Positions 33,046-40,546 of a stretch of 64,000 nt of DNA are shown one piece after another. The notes beneath the pieces were generated by a model that ran no database searches, was not told the DNA's origin, and worked only from the letters and a program-made list of their open reading frames with translations. How positions within the stretch are numbered: the first letter of the stretch is position 1; each line of letters opens with the position of its first letter. Source of the DNA: Chryseobacterium culicis (GTDB lineage Bacteria; Bacteroidota; Bacteroidia; Flavobacteriales; Weeksellaceae); assembly GCF_002979755.1 (NCBI RefSeq), contig NZ_PCPP01000001.1, forward strand, positions 1,396,665-1,460,664, read 5' to 3'. Both the position numbers and the translations under genes were made by a program.

Positions 33046-33717
33046 ATGAAAAAATATATCATTGCAGCCGCTCTTATCATCGGGACCGGTGCTGTTATTA
33101 CTACCAGTGTACAATCATGCTCGTCACTGGCTACATCAGACATGGGGCTTTCTATTATTAAAAGAATCCTGCTCAATGGTATTGATAAAGGAATGGGTAT
33201 TTACGGAAACAAAGAAGCGTTTCTGCAGAACAATATGGTAGACAAAGCCCTTCCTAAAGAGCTGAGAGATATCAATTCTACGCTGGAAAAAATTGCTCCT
33301 TCCCTGGTAGCCAAAGAAAGAGATTATATAGCACAGGCAGCAGCTTACACTGTGAATACTTCAAAACCTATTTTGCAGGATGCAGTAAACAGCCTGAACG
33401 CTCAGGATGTTACAAGAATCATGGAGGGAACCACCGCTACACAGATTCTTAAAGAAAAAACATCTCAACAGCTTATTGCTGCTATTGCTCCCAAAGTAGA
33501 TGAAAAACTGAATGAATATGGAATTGTAAAAACCATTAATACTGCATTATCAGGAAGTAATTTTCTGGGCAGTCTTTTAGGAGGCAATAACAATACGGTT
33601 AATTCAGGAGGATTGAGTAAACTTGCTTCTGAACAGCTGGTGAATGGATTATTCAACATCATCGAAGATTATGAACATCAGAACTCCAAGTCTCTGTTAG
33701 GACCATTTGGAAAATAG
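33046..33717 (+). CDS. DUF4197 lipoprotein
   Basis: 223 residues. MKKYIIAAALIIGTGAVITT is followed by SVQSCSS, which gives a lipobox with Cys25. The mature part is alpha-helical: GLSIIKRILLNGIDKGMGIYG, IAPSLVAKERDYIAQAAAY and YGIVKTINTAL. It ends with a Gly/Asn linker and the helix ASEQLVNGLFNIIEDYE. This matches DUF4197, a periplasmic or outer-membrane-associated helical family of unknown function. The predicted promoter lies just upstream, and the DUF493 gene follows after 40 bp. Confidence 0.8.
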   Translation: MKKYIIAAALIIGTGAVITTSVQSCSSLATSDMGLSIIKRILLNGIDKGMGIYGNKEAFLQNNMVDKALPKELRDINSTLEKIAPSLVAKERDYIAQAAAYTVNTSKPILQDAVNSLNAQDVTRIMEGTTATQILKEKTSQQLIAAIAPKVDEKLNEYGIVKTINTALSGSNFLGSLLGGNNNTVNSGGLSKLASEQLVNGLFNIIEDYEHQNSKSLLGPFGK

Positions 33718-33757
33718 GAAAAATTTCGTTATATTTATATTATATTAACAATTGCAG

Positions 33758-34063
33758 ATGGATATATTACAAGGAAATCAACACGCAAGTCCTGAAGATT
33801 TTTATCAGTCTTTAAAGGAGAAACTGGAGGATCATCATGATTTTCCGGAAGATTATTTATTTAAATTTATTATTCCTACAGACAAGGCGAAACTTACTGA
33901 AATTTACAGAGTTTTTGATGGTATTAAATTTACCCTGGGAAACCGCGAAAGCAAAAATGGAAAATACACAGCCTGCAATATTAATGCATTTGTTCTGGAT
34001 GCCAATCAGGTAGTGAATATTTATAAAGAAGTAGCCAAAATAGAAGGCGTTATTCTATTGTAA
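33758..34063 (+). CDS. DUF493 family protein
   Basis: 101 residues from the ATG at 33758; a TTG two codons earlier is a less likely start. The ferredoxin-like fold of DUF493 (YbeD-like) is visible as FPEDYLFKFIIPTDKAKLTEI and GKYTACNINAFVLDANQVVNIYKEV, ending in the strand IEGVILL. It is a small cytoplasmic protein of unknown, possibly regulatory, role. A strong terminator follows, and the gene is probably cotranscribed with the DUF4197 gene. Confidence 0.8.
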   Translation: MDILQGNQHASPEDFYQSLKEKLEDHHDFPEDYLFKFIIPTDKAKLTEIYRVFDGIKFTLGNRESKNGKYTACNINAFVLDANQVVNIYKEVAKIEGVILL

Positions 34064-34070
34064 AAACACC

Positions 34071-34100
34071 AACCGTTTCATAGTAATGAAGCGGTTTTTT
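34071..34100 (+). terminator. Terminator after the DUF493 gene
   Basis: Stem aaccgtttcat/atgaagcggtt (34071-34081 and 34086-34096, one G-T wobble), loop agta, followed by TTTT. Confidence 0.8.
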
Positions 34101-34125
34101 ATTATATGAAATAAACAAAAACAGA

Positions 34126-34596
34126 ATGAACATCCCACTGATCTTATTGAGCACTACCCTAGCGGTCACTTCCACAAGCTGTATTCATAAAAACAACAGC
34201 GAAAATACCTCATCGAATATCACCACTGAAGTTCAACAACAAAAGATTGAACAGGTTCAATTAATAGAAAGAACAAGAGGATTCAGCAGAAGCATTGTTG
34301 TTACTCCTTCCTCAAAAGCATCCAATATCAACGAAGAGATCACGAATACCAAGCTGTCTCCTGCGGAATGGCAGGCAGTTTCCAAACTGGCAGGAAATAT
34401 TGATTTATCCAAGATATCAGATCTTAAAGCTCCTACTACAGGCAGACATTCTGACCGGGCAATGATAGCCTCTATGATCATTACCTCTGGCGGAAAGGAG
34501 TATACATCTTCAGATTTTGATTCCGGGAATCCTCCAAAAGAGCTGGAAGCTTTATATAATATAATCAACGGACCTAAGAAAACAGAAACCCAATAA
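34126..34596 (+). CDS. Hypothetical lipoprotein
   Basis: 156 residues. MNIPLILLSTTLAVTSTSCIHK has a lipobox at Cys19. A Ser/Thr/Asn/Gln-rich linker is followed by a small domain with LSPAEWQAVSKLAGNIDLSKI, the short polar segment TTGRHSDRAMIASMIITSGGKEYTS and PPKELEALYNIIN. The pattern resembles small Chryseobacterium lipoproteins, but I know no function. It is monocistronic between two terminators. Confidence 0.65.
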   Translation: MNIPLILLSTTLAVTSTSCIHKNNSENTSSNITTEVQQQKIEQVQLIERTRGFSRSIVVTPSSKASNINEEITNTKLSPAEWQAVSKLAGNIDLSKISDLKAPTTGRHSDRAMIASMIITSGGKEYTSSDFDSGNPPKELEALYNIINGPKKTETQ

Positions 34597-34600
34597 CATA

Positions 34601-34633
34601 AAAAAATCCGCTCTTACACAGAACGGATTTTTT
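34601..34633. terminator. Bidirectional terminator between convergent genes
   Basis: Stem aaatccg/cggattt (34604-34610 and 34624-34630) flanked by A-run and T-run. It lies between the plus-strand lipoprotein gene and the minus-strand ArsC-like gene and can serve both. Confidence 0.75.
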
Positions 34634-34635
34634 AT

Positions 34636-34986
34636 TTATTTTTCAATAAAGAATTTTACATTTTCAATAGGCCTTCCCAGCATGGCTACCGAGCCTTTCA
34701 CCAGAATTGGTCTTTGTATCAGAGAAGGATTTTCAGAAAGAATTTTTATCCATTCTTCTTCTGAATAGTTTTTATCTGCATAGTTTTCAATATACAGCTT
34801 ATCTGCTTTACGGATAATATGGAAGACGCTCTGGTTCAACTTTTTAAGCACCGTTCTAATCTCAAGAGGGCTTAACGGATCTTCAACAATATTGATGATC
34901 TCAAAAGGCACTCCGTTTTCGTCAAGATACTCCAATACAGCATTTGACTTTGAACAGTTTCCGTTATGTAATACTTTAACTACCAT
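34636..34986 (-). CDS. ArsC/Spx-family thioredoxin-fold protein
   Basis: 116 residues from the ATG at 34986; the frame extends upstream only through a TTG. The fold is that of the arsenate reductase/Spx family: VVKVLHNGNCSKSNAVLEYL with the reactive Cys, EIINIVEDPLSPLEIRTVLKKL, and the C-terminal RPILVKGSVAMLGRPIENV block with the conserved RPI. Many such small proteins are not arsenic enzymes, and no ars genes are near, so I call the fold only. Confidence 0.8.
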   Translation of the reverse strand: MVVKVLHNGNCSKSNAVLEYLDENGVPFEIINIVEDPLSPLEIRTVLKKLNQSVFHIIRKADKLYIENYADKNYSEEEWIKILSENPSLIQRPILVKGSVAMLGRPIENVKFFIEK

Positions 34987-35073
34987 GATATAATTATTCA
35001 ATAATTAAACTTGATCTAAACAAATTTAAAAAGAATTACCCTGAGTATGTCTTAATATTCTGATAAAAATATG

Positions 35074-35688
35074 TTAAAACAAACCATGCAATTCTGCCTC
35101 AATTTTCTCCAGAATAAATCCGAAATCTTCCGGTTTTTCTACAAAATCAAGATCATCCACTTCAACGATCAGAAGTTTTCCTTCTGTATAATTGGAAATC
35201 CATTTTTCATATTTCTGATTCAGTTTTGAAAGATATTCAATACTGATGGATGCCTCATATTCACGACCTCTCTTATAGATTTTTTTAACCAGATTGGGAA
35301 CATCTGATTTTAAATAGATCAGCAAGTCAGGAGCAGATACAAAAGATTTCATCAAATCAAAAACTGATGAGTAGTTATTGAAATCCCTGTCTGAAAGAAG
35401 ATTCATATCATTCAGGTTTTCTGCAAAAATATGAGCATCTTCATAAATCGTACGATCCTGAATAATGTTTTTGCCACTTTCTCTGATCTCCTTTACCTGA
35501 CGGAATCTGCTTCCCAGGAAATACACCTGCAATGCAAAACTCCATTTGCTCATATCTGAATAAAAATCTTCCAGATAAGGATTATGATCTACATCTTCAA
35601 ATTGTGCATCCCATCCGTAATGCTTGGAAAGCATCGTTGTCAAAGTTGTTTTTCCTGCTCCGATGTTTCCTGTAACCGCAATATGCAT
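35074..35688 (-). CDS. Deoxynucleoside kinase
   Basis: 204 residues. The P-loop GNIGAGKTTL sits at residues 7-16. The deoxynucleoside-kinase landmarks follow: FEDVDHNPYLEDFY, the substrate-binding FALQVYFLGSRF, QDRTIYEDAHIFAE (the DRT/S motif), then a basic KKIYKRGREYE lid near 150. It phosphorylates deoxynucleosides in the salvage pathway in the cytoplasm; dA/dG versus dT preference cannot be read. It is 27 bp downstream of the gene at 35716-36678 and may share its message. Confidence 0.9.
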   Translation of the reverse strand: MHIAVTGNIGAGKTTLTTMLSKHYGWDAQFEDVDHNPYLEDFYSDMSKWSFALQVYFLGSRFRQVKEIRESGKNIIQDRTIYEDAHIFAENLNDMNLLSDRDFNNYSSVFDLMKSFVSAPDLLIYLKSDVPNLVKKIYKRGREYEASISIEYLSKLNQKYEKWISNYTEGKLLIVEVDDLDFVEKPEDFGFILEKIEAELHGLF

Positions 35689-35715
35689 AATATTCTTTTT
35701 CCTTGTATTTACTGA

Positions 35716-36678
35716 TTAGTTGATAAGTTTTTCGATGGCTTCAGTCTGAACTTTAGAAGTGTCTTCAATCAATTTCTGTAAGGTATTGTCTGAAGGTTTC
35801 TCTACTGTATTCTCATTCGGTTTTTCTTCAGTTGTTTCTACTGGTTTATCTGTAGACTGCTGCAGAGGTTCCGGCTGAGCTTCGAGCTGTTTTTGCTGTT
35901 TGGCTTTCTTTACTTTTTCAAGGCTGTAAAGATAGAGTTTGTTCCCTTTGATTGCAAAATAAGAGAGGATGTTTTTATCCACAATTTGCGCTTCCTGATC
36001 TTCAAAAACAGTCTCCATTCCTTTTTCCGGAACGTATTGTGAAATGAAATTAGTGGCTACAACCAGAATGACATCATTTTCTCTTCGAAACCGTTTTCCG
36101 TTTTCCAATGGGGCTTCAAACAGTTTTTCAAATTTCAGGCTGTAAATTCTGATATGTTTTCTTGTTAAGACATACACCTTATTTTCATAGACCAGCATAT
36201 CCATTAAATCTTCAAAACTGATGTCAAAAGGATAGGAATTAATGGTTGTGTCATTCCTGAAATTGTACTGTATCAAACGTTTTGTACTGTCATCCAAAAG
36301 CCACAGCTGCTGCAGGTCTTCGGCATAAGCCATTCTGATAAAACCAAATTTCTGTTTAAAATCCAACCTTTGAATTTCATTCATATTCTGGTCTACAAAT
36401 TTCATTTCCTGGGCATTTTCAGAAAATAAAGGTACATTCAGAGGATTTTGTACGTTCTGCACTTTGTATGGAACAGTAAGCATCATTTTTCCGATCTGCT
36501 TTCCTAAAGAATCGTATTTGGTGAAACTAAAATCTTTGTTTTTATAGATATACAGATTTCCATAGTCATCGGCTAGCATATCTTTCGCTTCCTTTAGTTT
36601 CAAAGTATCTAAAGGAAGAATATTCTGCGCTGAAGCGGTACAGAAAAGGAAAAAAAATATTAAGTTTAAAAACTTCAC
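35716..36678 (-). CDS. Exported hypothetical protein, propeller-like, with disordered Pro/Glu/Lys tail
   Basis: 320 residues with a signal peptide (MKFLNLIFFFLFCTASAQ). The mature part is a series of beta-rich repeats (DMLADDYGNLYIYKNKDFSF; LQQLWLLDDSTKRLIQYNF; ENKVYVLTRKHIRIYSLKFE), similar to one six-bladed propeller. It ends with a low-complexity tail of repeated KPVETTEEKPNENTVEKPSD. I know no family function. It lies just upstream of the deoxynucleoside kinase gene. Confidence 0.7.
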   Translation of the reverse strand: MKFLNLIFFFLFCTASAQNILPLDTLKLKEAKDMLADDYGNLYIYKNKDFSFTKYDSLGKQIGKMMLTVPYKVQNVQNPLNVPLFSENAQEMKFVDQNMNEIQRLDFKQKFGFIRMAYAEDLQQLWLLDDSTKRLIQYNFRNDTTINSYPFDISFEDLMDMLVYENKVYVLTRKHIRIYSLKFEKLFEAPLENGKRFRRENDVILVVATNFISQYVPEKGMETVFEDQEAQIVDKNILSYFAIKGNKLYLYSLEKVKKAKQQKQLEAQPEPLQQSTDKPVETTEEKPNENTVEKPSDNTLQKLIEDTSKVQTEAIEKLIN

Positions 36679-36823
36679 TCTGTTTTTTTAATGGGGACAA
36701 TTTACTGAAAAATAATTTCATCCAAAAGATGGTAAAATCTAGGAGAATCTTCTTTGAACTTAATCAAAATCGAGACCATCTTCCAGATAAAAAGAAGTGT
36801 TTTAAAGAAAAATACAATGAATT

Positions 36824-37846
36824 TTATTTAAAAGCGACTTCGTATATTTTGGACCAGTTTTTTCCTGTTACGAGCATATTATCTCCTTTAAAAGCAATTC
36901 CGTTTAATACATCATCACTTCCTTTGGTATTTTGTTTTGCAATTTCTGTGAAATCAAAAGTTCCCACGACTTCTCCATTGACAGGATTAATCTTAAGAAT
37001 CACGGGTTTAAGCCAGACATTGGAATATATAAAACCGTTGTGGTATTCAAGTTCATTGAGTTGGTCATAAATTGTAGTACTTCCGCCAACACAAACAGTT
37101 TTCACTACTTTTGACGGATCATTGACATCAAGAAAATAAAGATTTTTGGAACCATCGGTTGCAATCAGGTTTTTCCCATCATATGTCAGTCCCCAGCCTT
37201 CTCCAATGACGTTGGGAAGTGGAAATTGAGATATTTTTTTCAAGGTATTTTTATCGTAAATAAAACCAATCTTATTCTGATAAGTCAGCTGATATATTTT
37301 ATCTCCAACAATCGCACATCCTTCAGAGAAAATTTCAGCGGGCTGCTTTGCCATGATTTTGGGAACAGATGATCCTAGCGTATATTTTATAAGCTGTGAG
37401 GCTCCTTTCATTCCGTCACTTTCATATACTGTATTTCCTTCCACAACAAAACCTTCGATAAAGTTTTTAGGATCGTGAGGATAATCAGCAACTATTTTAT
37501 AGGGAATATTCTGCTCCGGAGTTTTGGTAAATACATTAATGGTAGCATCCTGGTTCAGGACTTCACCTTTTTTTGTTTTAATGATAAAGATGACCTTGTT
37601 ATCTCCCAGCGTGAAAAATTTAGGATCAATCGTTAAATCTGTTGTTTCCTTACCTCTGAAACTGACGGCTATACTTTCTGTATTTGCTGTAATTTCTTCC
37701 GGCAATTCAATTTTATCTCCGAAATGATAGCCTTTTTCTTCTTTTGAGTTGTTATAATCTGCAAGAGAATCAAGCATTTTTTCTTTGTTACTGCAAGAGA
37801 CGAGTAATAGAACTGCTGCAAAACCAATGTTGATGTTTCGCTTCAT
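36824..37846 (-). CDS. Glutaminyl-peptide cyclotransferase lipoprotein, paralog 1
   Basis: 340 residues from the ATG at 37846 (an ATG at 37861 would add MINTF before it). The lipobox VLLLVSCSNK gives a lipoprotein. After an Ig-like N-terminal domain (VSFRGKETTDLTIDPKFF) comes a five-bladed-propeller glutaminyl cyclase of the plant/bacterial type: YPHDPKNFIEGFVVEGNTVYESDG, GWGLTYDGKNLIATDGS, NELEYHNGFIYSNVW and GNMLVTGKNWSKIYEV. It cyclises N-terminal Gln to pyroglutamate. In Bacteroidetes many Sec-exported proteins begin with Gln, so a periplasmic capping role is plausible. It is closely similar to the upstream gene. Confidence 0.85.
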   Translation of the reverse strand: MKRNINIGFAAVLLLVSCSNKEKMLDSLADYNNSKEEKGYHFGDKIELPEEITANTESIAVSFRGKETTDLTIDPKFFTLGDNKVIFIIKTKKGEVLNQDATINVFTKTPEQNIPYKIVADYPHDPKNFIEGFVVEGNTVYESDGMKGASQLIKYTLGSSVPKIMAKQPAEIFSEGCAIVGDKIYQLTYQNKIGFIYDKNTLKKISQFPLPNVIGEGWGLTYDGKNLIATDGSKNLYFLDVNDPSKVVKTVCVGGSTTIYDQLNELEYHNGFIYSNVWLKPVILKINPVNGEVVGTFDFTEIAKQNTKGSDDVLNGIAFKGDNMLVTGKNWSKIYEVAFK

Positions 37847-37890
37847 AAAGGTATTAATCATTTGCCAAAAATACTAAAAATTAATCCTCA

Positions 37891-37922
37891 AAACGAAAAT
37901 AACGCCCCCAAGGGAGCGCTAC
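37891..37922 (-). terminator. Terminator between the two cyclotransferase genes
   Basis: On the minus strand cgctccc-tt-gggggcg (37918-37912 and 37909-37903, one wobble pair) is followed by the T-rich ttattttcgttttg. Confidence 0.6.
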
Positions 37923-37948
37923 TTCTTCTTTTTATCAATAGCATCAGA

Positions 37949-38971
37949 TTATTTGATCTGAACTTCGTAAATCTTTGGCCAGTTCTTTCCTGTAACCAGC
38001 ATATTATCTCCTTTGAAAGCAATTCCGTTGAGTACATCATCACTTCCTTTAGTGTTCTGTTTTGCAATGTCTGTGAAGTCAAAAGTTCCCACTACTTCTC
38101 CATTGGCAGGATTAATCTTCAAAATGATCGGCTTCTGCCATACGTTGGCATAGATAAATCCGTTGTGGTATTCCAGTTCGTTCAGTTGGTCATACGCCTG
38201 AGAACTTCCGGCAACAGCGATATATTTAATCAGTTTTGAAGGATCATTTACATCAAGGAAATACAAAAGCTTACTTCCATCAGAAGCAATCAGACTTTTC
38301 CCGTCATAGGTCAATCCCCAGCCTTCGCCTAATACATTTGGATAAGCAAATTCTGAAAGCAGTTTTAAAGAGCTTTTATCATAGATATATCCTTTTTTGC
38401 TCTGCCATGTCAACTGATAAACTTTATCGCCAACAATAGTGCTCCCTTCAGAAAAATCTTCCTGAGCCTGTTTGGTAGATGCAAGCGGAGTTGTTGTACC
38501 CAATGTGTACTTTAAAATCTGTGAAGATCCGTTCTGCCCGTCACTTTCATAGATGGTATTTCCTTCCACCTGGAATCCCTGTACAAAGTTTTTAGGATCG
38601 TGTGGATATTCTGCTACAATCTGATAAGCAATATTTTTTTCCGGATTTTTTGCAAATACATTGATCGTTGCATCCTGATTCAGGACTTCACCTCCTTTTG
38701 TTTTGATATTGAATGTAACGGCATTATCACCCAGCGTGAAAAATTTAGGATCAATTGTTAAATCCTTTGTTTCTTTATCTCCAAAGCTGATGGTTACGCT
38801 TTCTGCATTTTCCGTTACCTCTTTCGGAAGCTCAAGCTTATCTCCGAAATGGTATCCTTTCGCCTCCATTGAAGTATTATAGGTGTTCAGTGTATTAAGA
38901 ATTTCTTTATCCTTATTACAAGACGCCAGTAATAAAATCGCTGCTAAACCCGCTATTATATTTTTTTTCAT
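37949..38971 (-). CDS. Glutaminyl-peptide cyclotransferase lipoprotein, paralog 2
   Basis: 340 residues with lipobox AILLLASCNK. It has the same domain plan and the same motifs (YPHDPKNFVQGFQVEGNTIYESDG, GWGLTYDGKSLIASDGS, NELEYHNGFIYANVWQKP) as the next gene at 36824-37846, and it probably arose by tandem duplication. A terminator separates them. Its own promoter is predicted at 38992-39023. The copies keep the propeller motifs, so both may be active; differences concentrate in the N-terminal Ig-like domain. Confidence 0.88.
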   Translation of the reverse strand: MKKNIIAGLAAILLLASCNKDKEILNTLNTYNTSMEAKGYHFGDKLELPKEVTENAESVTISFGDKETKDLTIDPKFFTLGDNAVTFNIKTKGGEVLNQDATINVFAKNPEKNIAYQIVAEYPHDPKNFVQGFQVEGNTIYESDGQNGSSQILKYTLGTTTPLASTKQAQEDFSEGSTIVGDKVYQLTWQSKKGYIYDKSSLKLLSEFAYPNVLGEGWGLTYDGKSLIASDGSKLLYFLDVNDPSKLIKYIAVAGSSQAYDQLNELEYHNGFIYANVWQKPIILKINPANGEVVGTFDFTDIAKQNTKGSDDVLNGIAFKGDNMLVTGKNWPKIYEVQIK

Positions 38972-38991
38972 TGAATTTCTAAATATTTCTC

Positions 38992-39023
38992 CAAAAATAG
39001 CAAATTTTATTCCGTATTGCCAA
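38992..39023 (-). promoter_or_regulatory. Predicted promoter for the cyclotransferase gene
   Basis: On the minus strand TTG (39023-39021), a 21-base spacer and TATTTTTG (38999-38992) fit the Bacteroidetes pattern. The boxes overlap the 3' end of the VOC gene. A similar TATTTTTG precedes the paralog at 37873-37866 but with a short spacer. Confidence 0.45.
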
Positions 39024-39390
39024 TATTATCTACGGGTTCACCAAATTGTAATATATAGCCATTGTTGTCATAGATAGCAAATTCTCTCATTCCCCACTCA
39101 AAAGTTTCAATCTCATAGCATATTTTGGCTTTTGTTTTAAGAACCTCCCAAAGGTCATCCACTTTATTTACATTGAAATAAAACGAACCGGAAAAACCGA
39201 TGGATGTGTTCGTTTCATGCTGATTGGGCTGAGACAGCATAATATATATTTCATCTTTACGAAGTGAAGCCCATTGCCAATCATCATTCCTGTCCATCAA
39301 AGTAAATCCCAGAACACGACTATAGAATCCTATGGTTTCATCAAGGTTTTCTGTCCATAGAACGGGACGAAATGTGGTAAACTGTATCAT
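39007..39390 (-). CDS. VOC-superfamily (glyoxalase/bleomycin-resistance fold) protein
   Basis: 127 residues. MIQFTTFRPVLWTENLDETIGFYSRVLGFTLMDR is the first beta-alpha-beta-beta-beta module, and the second contains FYFNVNKVDDLWEVLKTKA and FAIYDNNGYILQFGEPV. The late GYILQFGE carries the metal-binding Glu. The ligand or reaction is unknown. Its first four bases overlap the stop of the GNAT gene, so the two are translated in tandem. Confidence 0.82.
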   Translation of the reverse strand: MIQFTTFRPVLWTENLDETIGFYSRVLGFTLMDRNDDWQWASLRKDEIYIMLSQPNQHETNTSIGFSGSFYFNVNKVDDLWEVLKTKAKICYEIETFEWGMREFAIYDNNGYILQFGEPVDNIGNTE

Positions 39391-39896
39391 GATTCCTGCA
39401 GTTCAAAAGTATTTTTATGGATTTTCATGTTTAGAGAAACCCATGTTTCCTTATCAATCCTGGCTTCGCTTTTAACCTCCGGATCAAAATCAAAGCCTAC
39501 TTTCCTGTAACATTCAATAGCTCCGGTATTCCAGTCGTAGACGTTCAGTTCTGCGGTTTCCTTATCAAAATGACTGAAACCATATTTCAGGAGTTCCATC
39601 ATTACTTTTTTGCCATATCCTTTTCCTCTGTTGTTTTCATCCCAGATCAGAATTCTTCCCAGCAGGAATGTCTTTTCTTTTAAAAAAATCTGAGCATGCC
39701 CGATTGTATTTCCGTCATCATCTGAAATTTTAAACAGGGTTCTTTTTTCATCAGTCAAATCGGTCTCCAGCTGTTCTTCTGTGAGAGGAAAGCGGTATAC
39801 AGGTCCGGCAAACTGAAGAAGCATTCTTTCGTCTTTTATCTTTGAAATCAACTGAGGAGCATCCTGAATGGTAAATGGAAGTAAGGTAATCATCAT
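39387..39896 (-). CDS. GNAT-family N-acetyltransferase
   Basis: 169 residues. The acetyl-CoA pyrophosphate loop is NNRGKGYGKKVMMELL (R-G-x-G-Y-G). It is preceded by GHAQIFLKEKTFLLGRILI and followed by AELNVYDWNTGAIECYRKVGFD, the standard GNAT C-terminal strand and helix. The acceptor is unknown. It starts directly after the stop of the SRPBCC gene and overlaps the VOC gene by four bases, making a tight three-gene unit. Confidence 0.85.
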   Translation of the reverse strand: MMITLLPFTIQDAPQLISKIKDERMLLQFAGPVYRFPLTEEQLETDLTDEKRTLFKISDDDGNTIGHAQIFLKEKTFLLGRILIWDENNRGKGYGKKVMMELLKYGFSHFDKETAELNVYDWNTGAIECYRKVGFDFDPEVKSEARIDKETWVSLNMKIHKNTFELQES

Positions 39897-40322
39897 CTAT
39901 TTTTCTAAATATTCTTTTAAACTCTGTCCTAAAATAGTATTCCAGCCTTCGGTAAAATTTTCTCTTGAAAAGCCTTCTCCTAAGTCTTTGAAGTTGTCAA
40001 TGTCTTCATGGGTCAGCTTTACTAAAGTTTGTCCATCTTCAGGCAGTAATTCCCAGATTACAATGGTCTTCAATGCTGAAAAATCAGGATAAGACCAAGT
40101 ATGTTTCAATTTCTGGTTAGGAATTACTTCTAAGATTTGACCCTGATGATGATACTTATTGGCTCCTCCAGGTTCATAGAAATTAAATTCCGTGCCTGTT
40201 TCCAATACAAAATCCTGGATATCAAAATACCAGGATTTCATTTCATTTCTATCGGTTAATGCTTTCCAGACTTTTTCTATCGGAGCATTTATTGTGTACT
40301 GAACAATGATTGGTGTACTCAT
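39897..40322 (-). CDS. SRPBCC/AHSA1-family protein
   Basis: 141 residues. PIIVQYTINAPIEKVWKALTDRNEMKSWYFD is the characteristic AHSA1/SRPBCC start, followed by FNFYEPGGAN, HTWSYPDFS and a C-terminal helix FTEGWNTILGQSLKEYLE. The fold forms a hydrophobic ligand cavity; the ligand is not known. It is the first gene of the SRPBCC-GNAT-VOC unit. Confidence 0.85.
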   Translation of the reverse strand: MSTPIIVQYTINAPIEKVWKALTDRNEMKSWYFDIQDFVLETGTEFNFYEPGGANKYHHQGQILEVIPNQKLKHTWSYPDFSALKTIVIWELLPEDGQTLVKLTHEDIDNFKDLGEGFSRENFTEGWNTILGQSLKEYLEK

Positions 40323-40370
40323 ATTATGGGTTTACTATGTTTAAATGTACACATTTTGTCCGTAATATGT

Positions 40371-40535
40371 AACCGCAAAAGTCACAAAAGTTTTCAAATA
40401 ATTAAACTGTTTTAAAGCTTACGCTTCTACTCTTGAGAAGTACACTTAAGTTTTGAAAATCTAGGGATTTTCATTTTGTAATCTCTTTACCATTCGAGCT
40501 TCTTCAGTCGATATTCTTTTGTGACTTTTGTGGTT
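40371..40535. repeat. 165-bp element bounded by 20-bp inverted repeats
   Basis: The left arm aaccgcaaaagtcacaaaag (40371-40390) and right arm cttttgtgacttttgtggtt (40516-40535) are reverse complements with one mismatch. Inside, AT-rich non-coding sequence contains a weaker ctactcttgagaag palindrome. It fills the gap between the SRPBCC and antiporter genes and looks like a non-autonomous insertion or a dispersed repeat. Confidence 0.7.
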
Positions 40536-40546
40536 TATTTTTTTAA

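Noticed and set aside
34636-34986. True arsenate reductase
   Set aside because: Only the ArsC/Spx fold is evident; there are no ars genes and many homologs of this fold are not arsenic enzymes.
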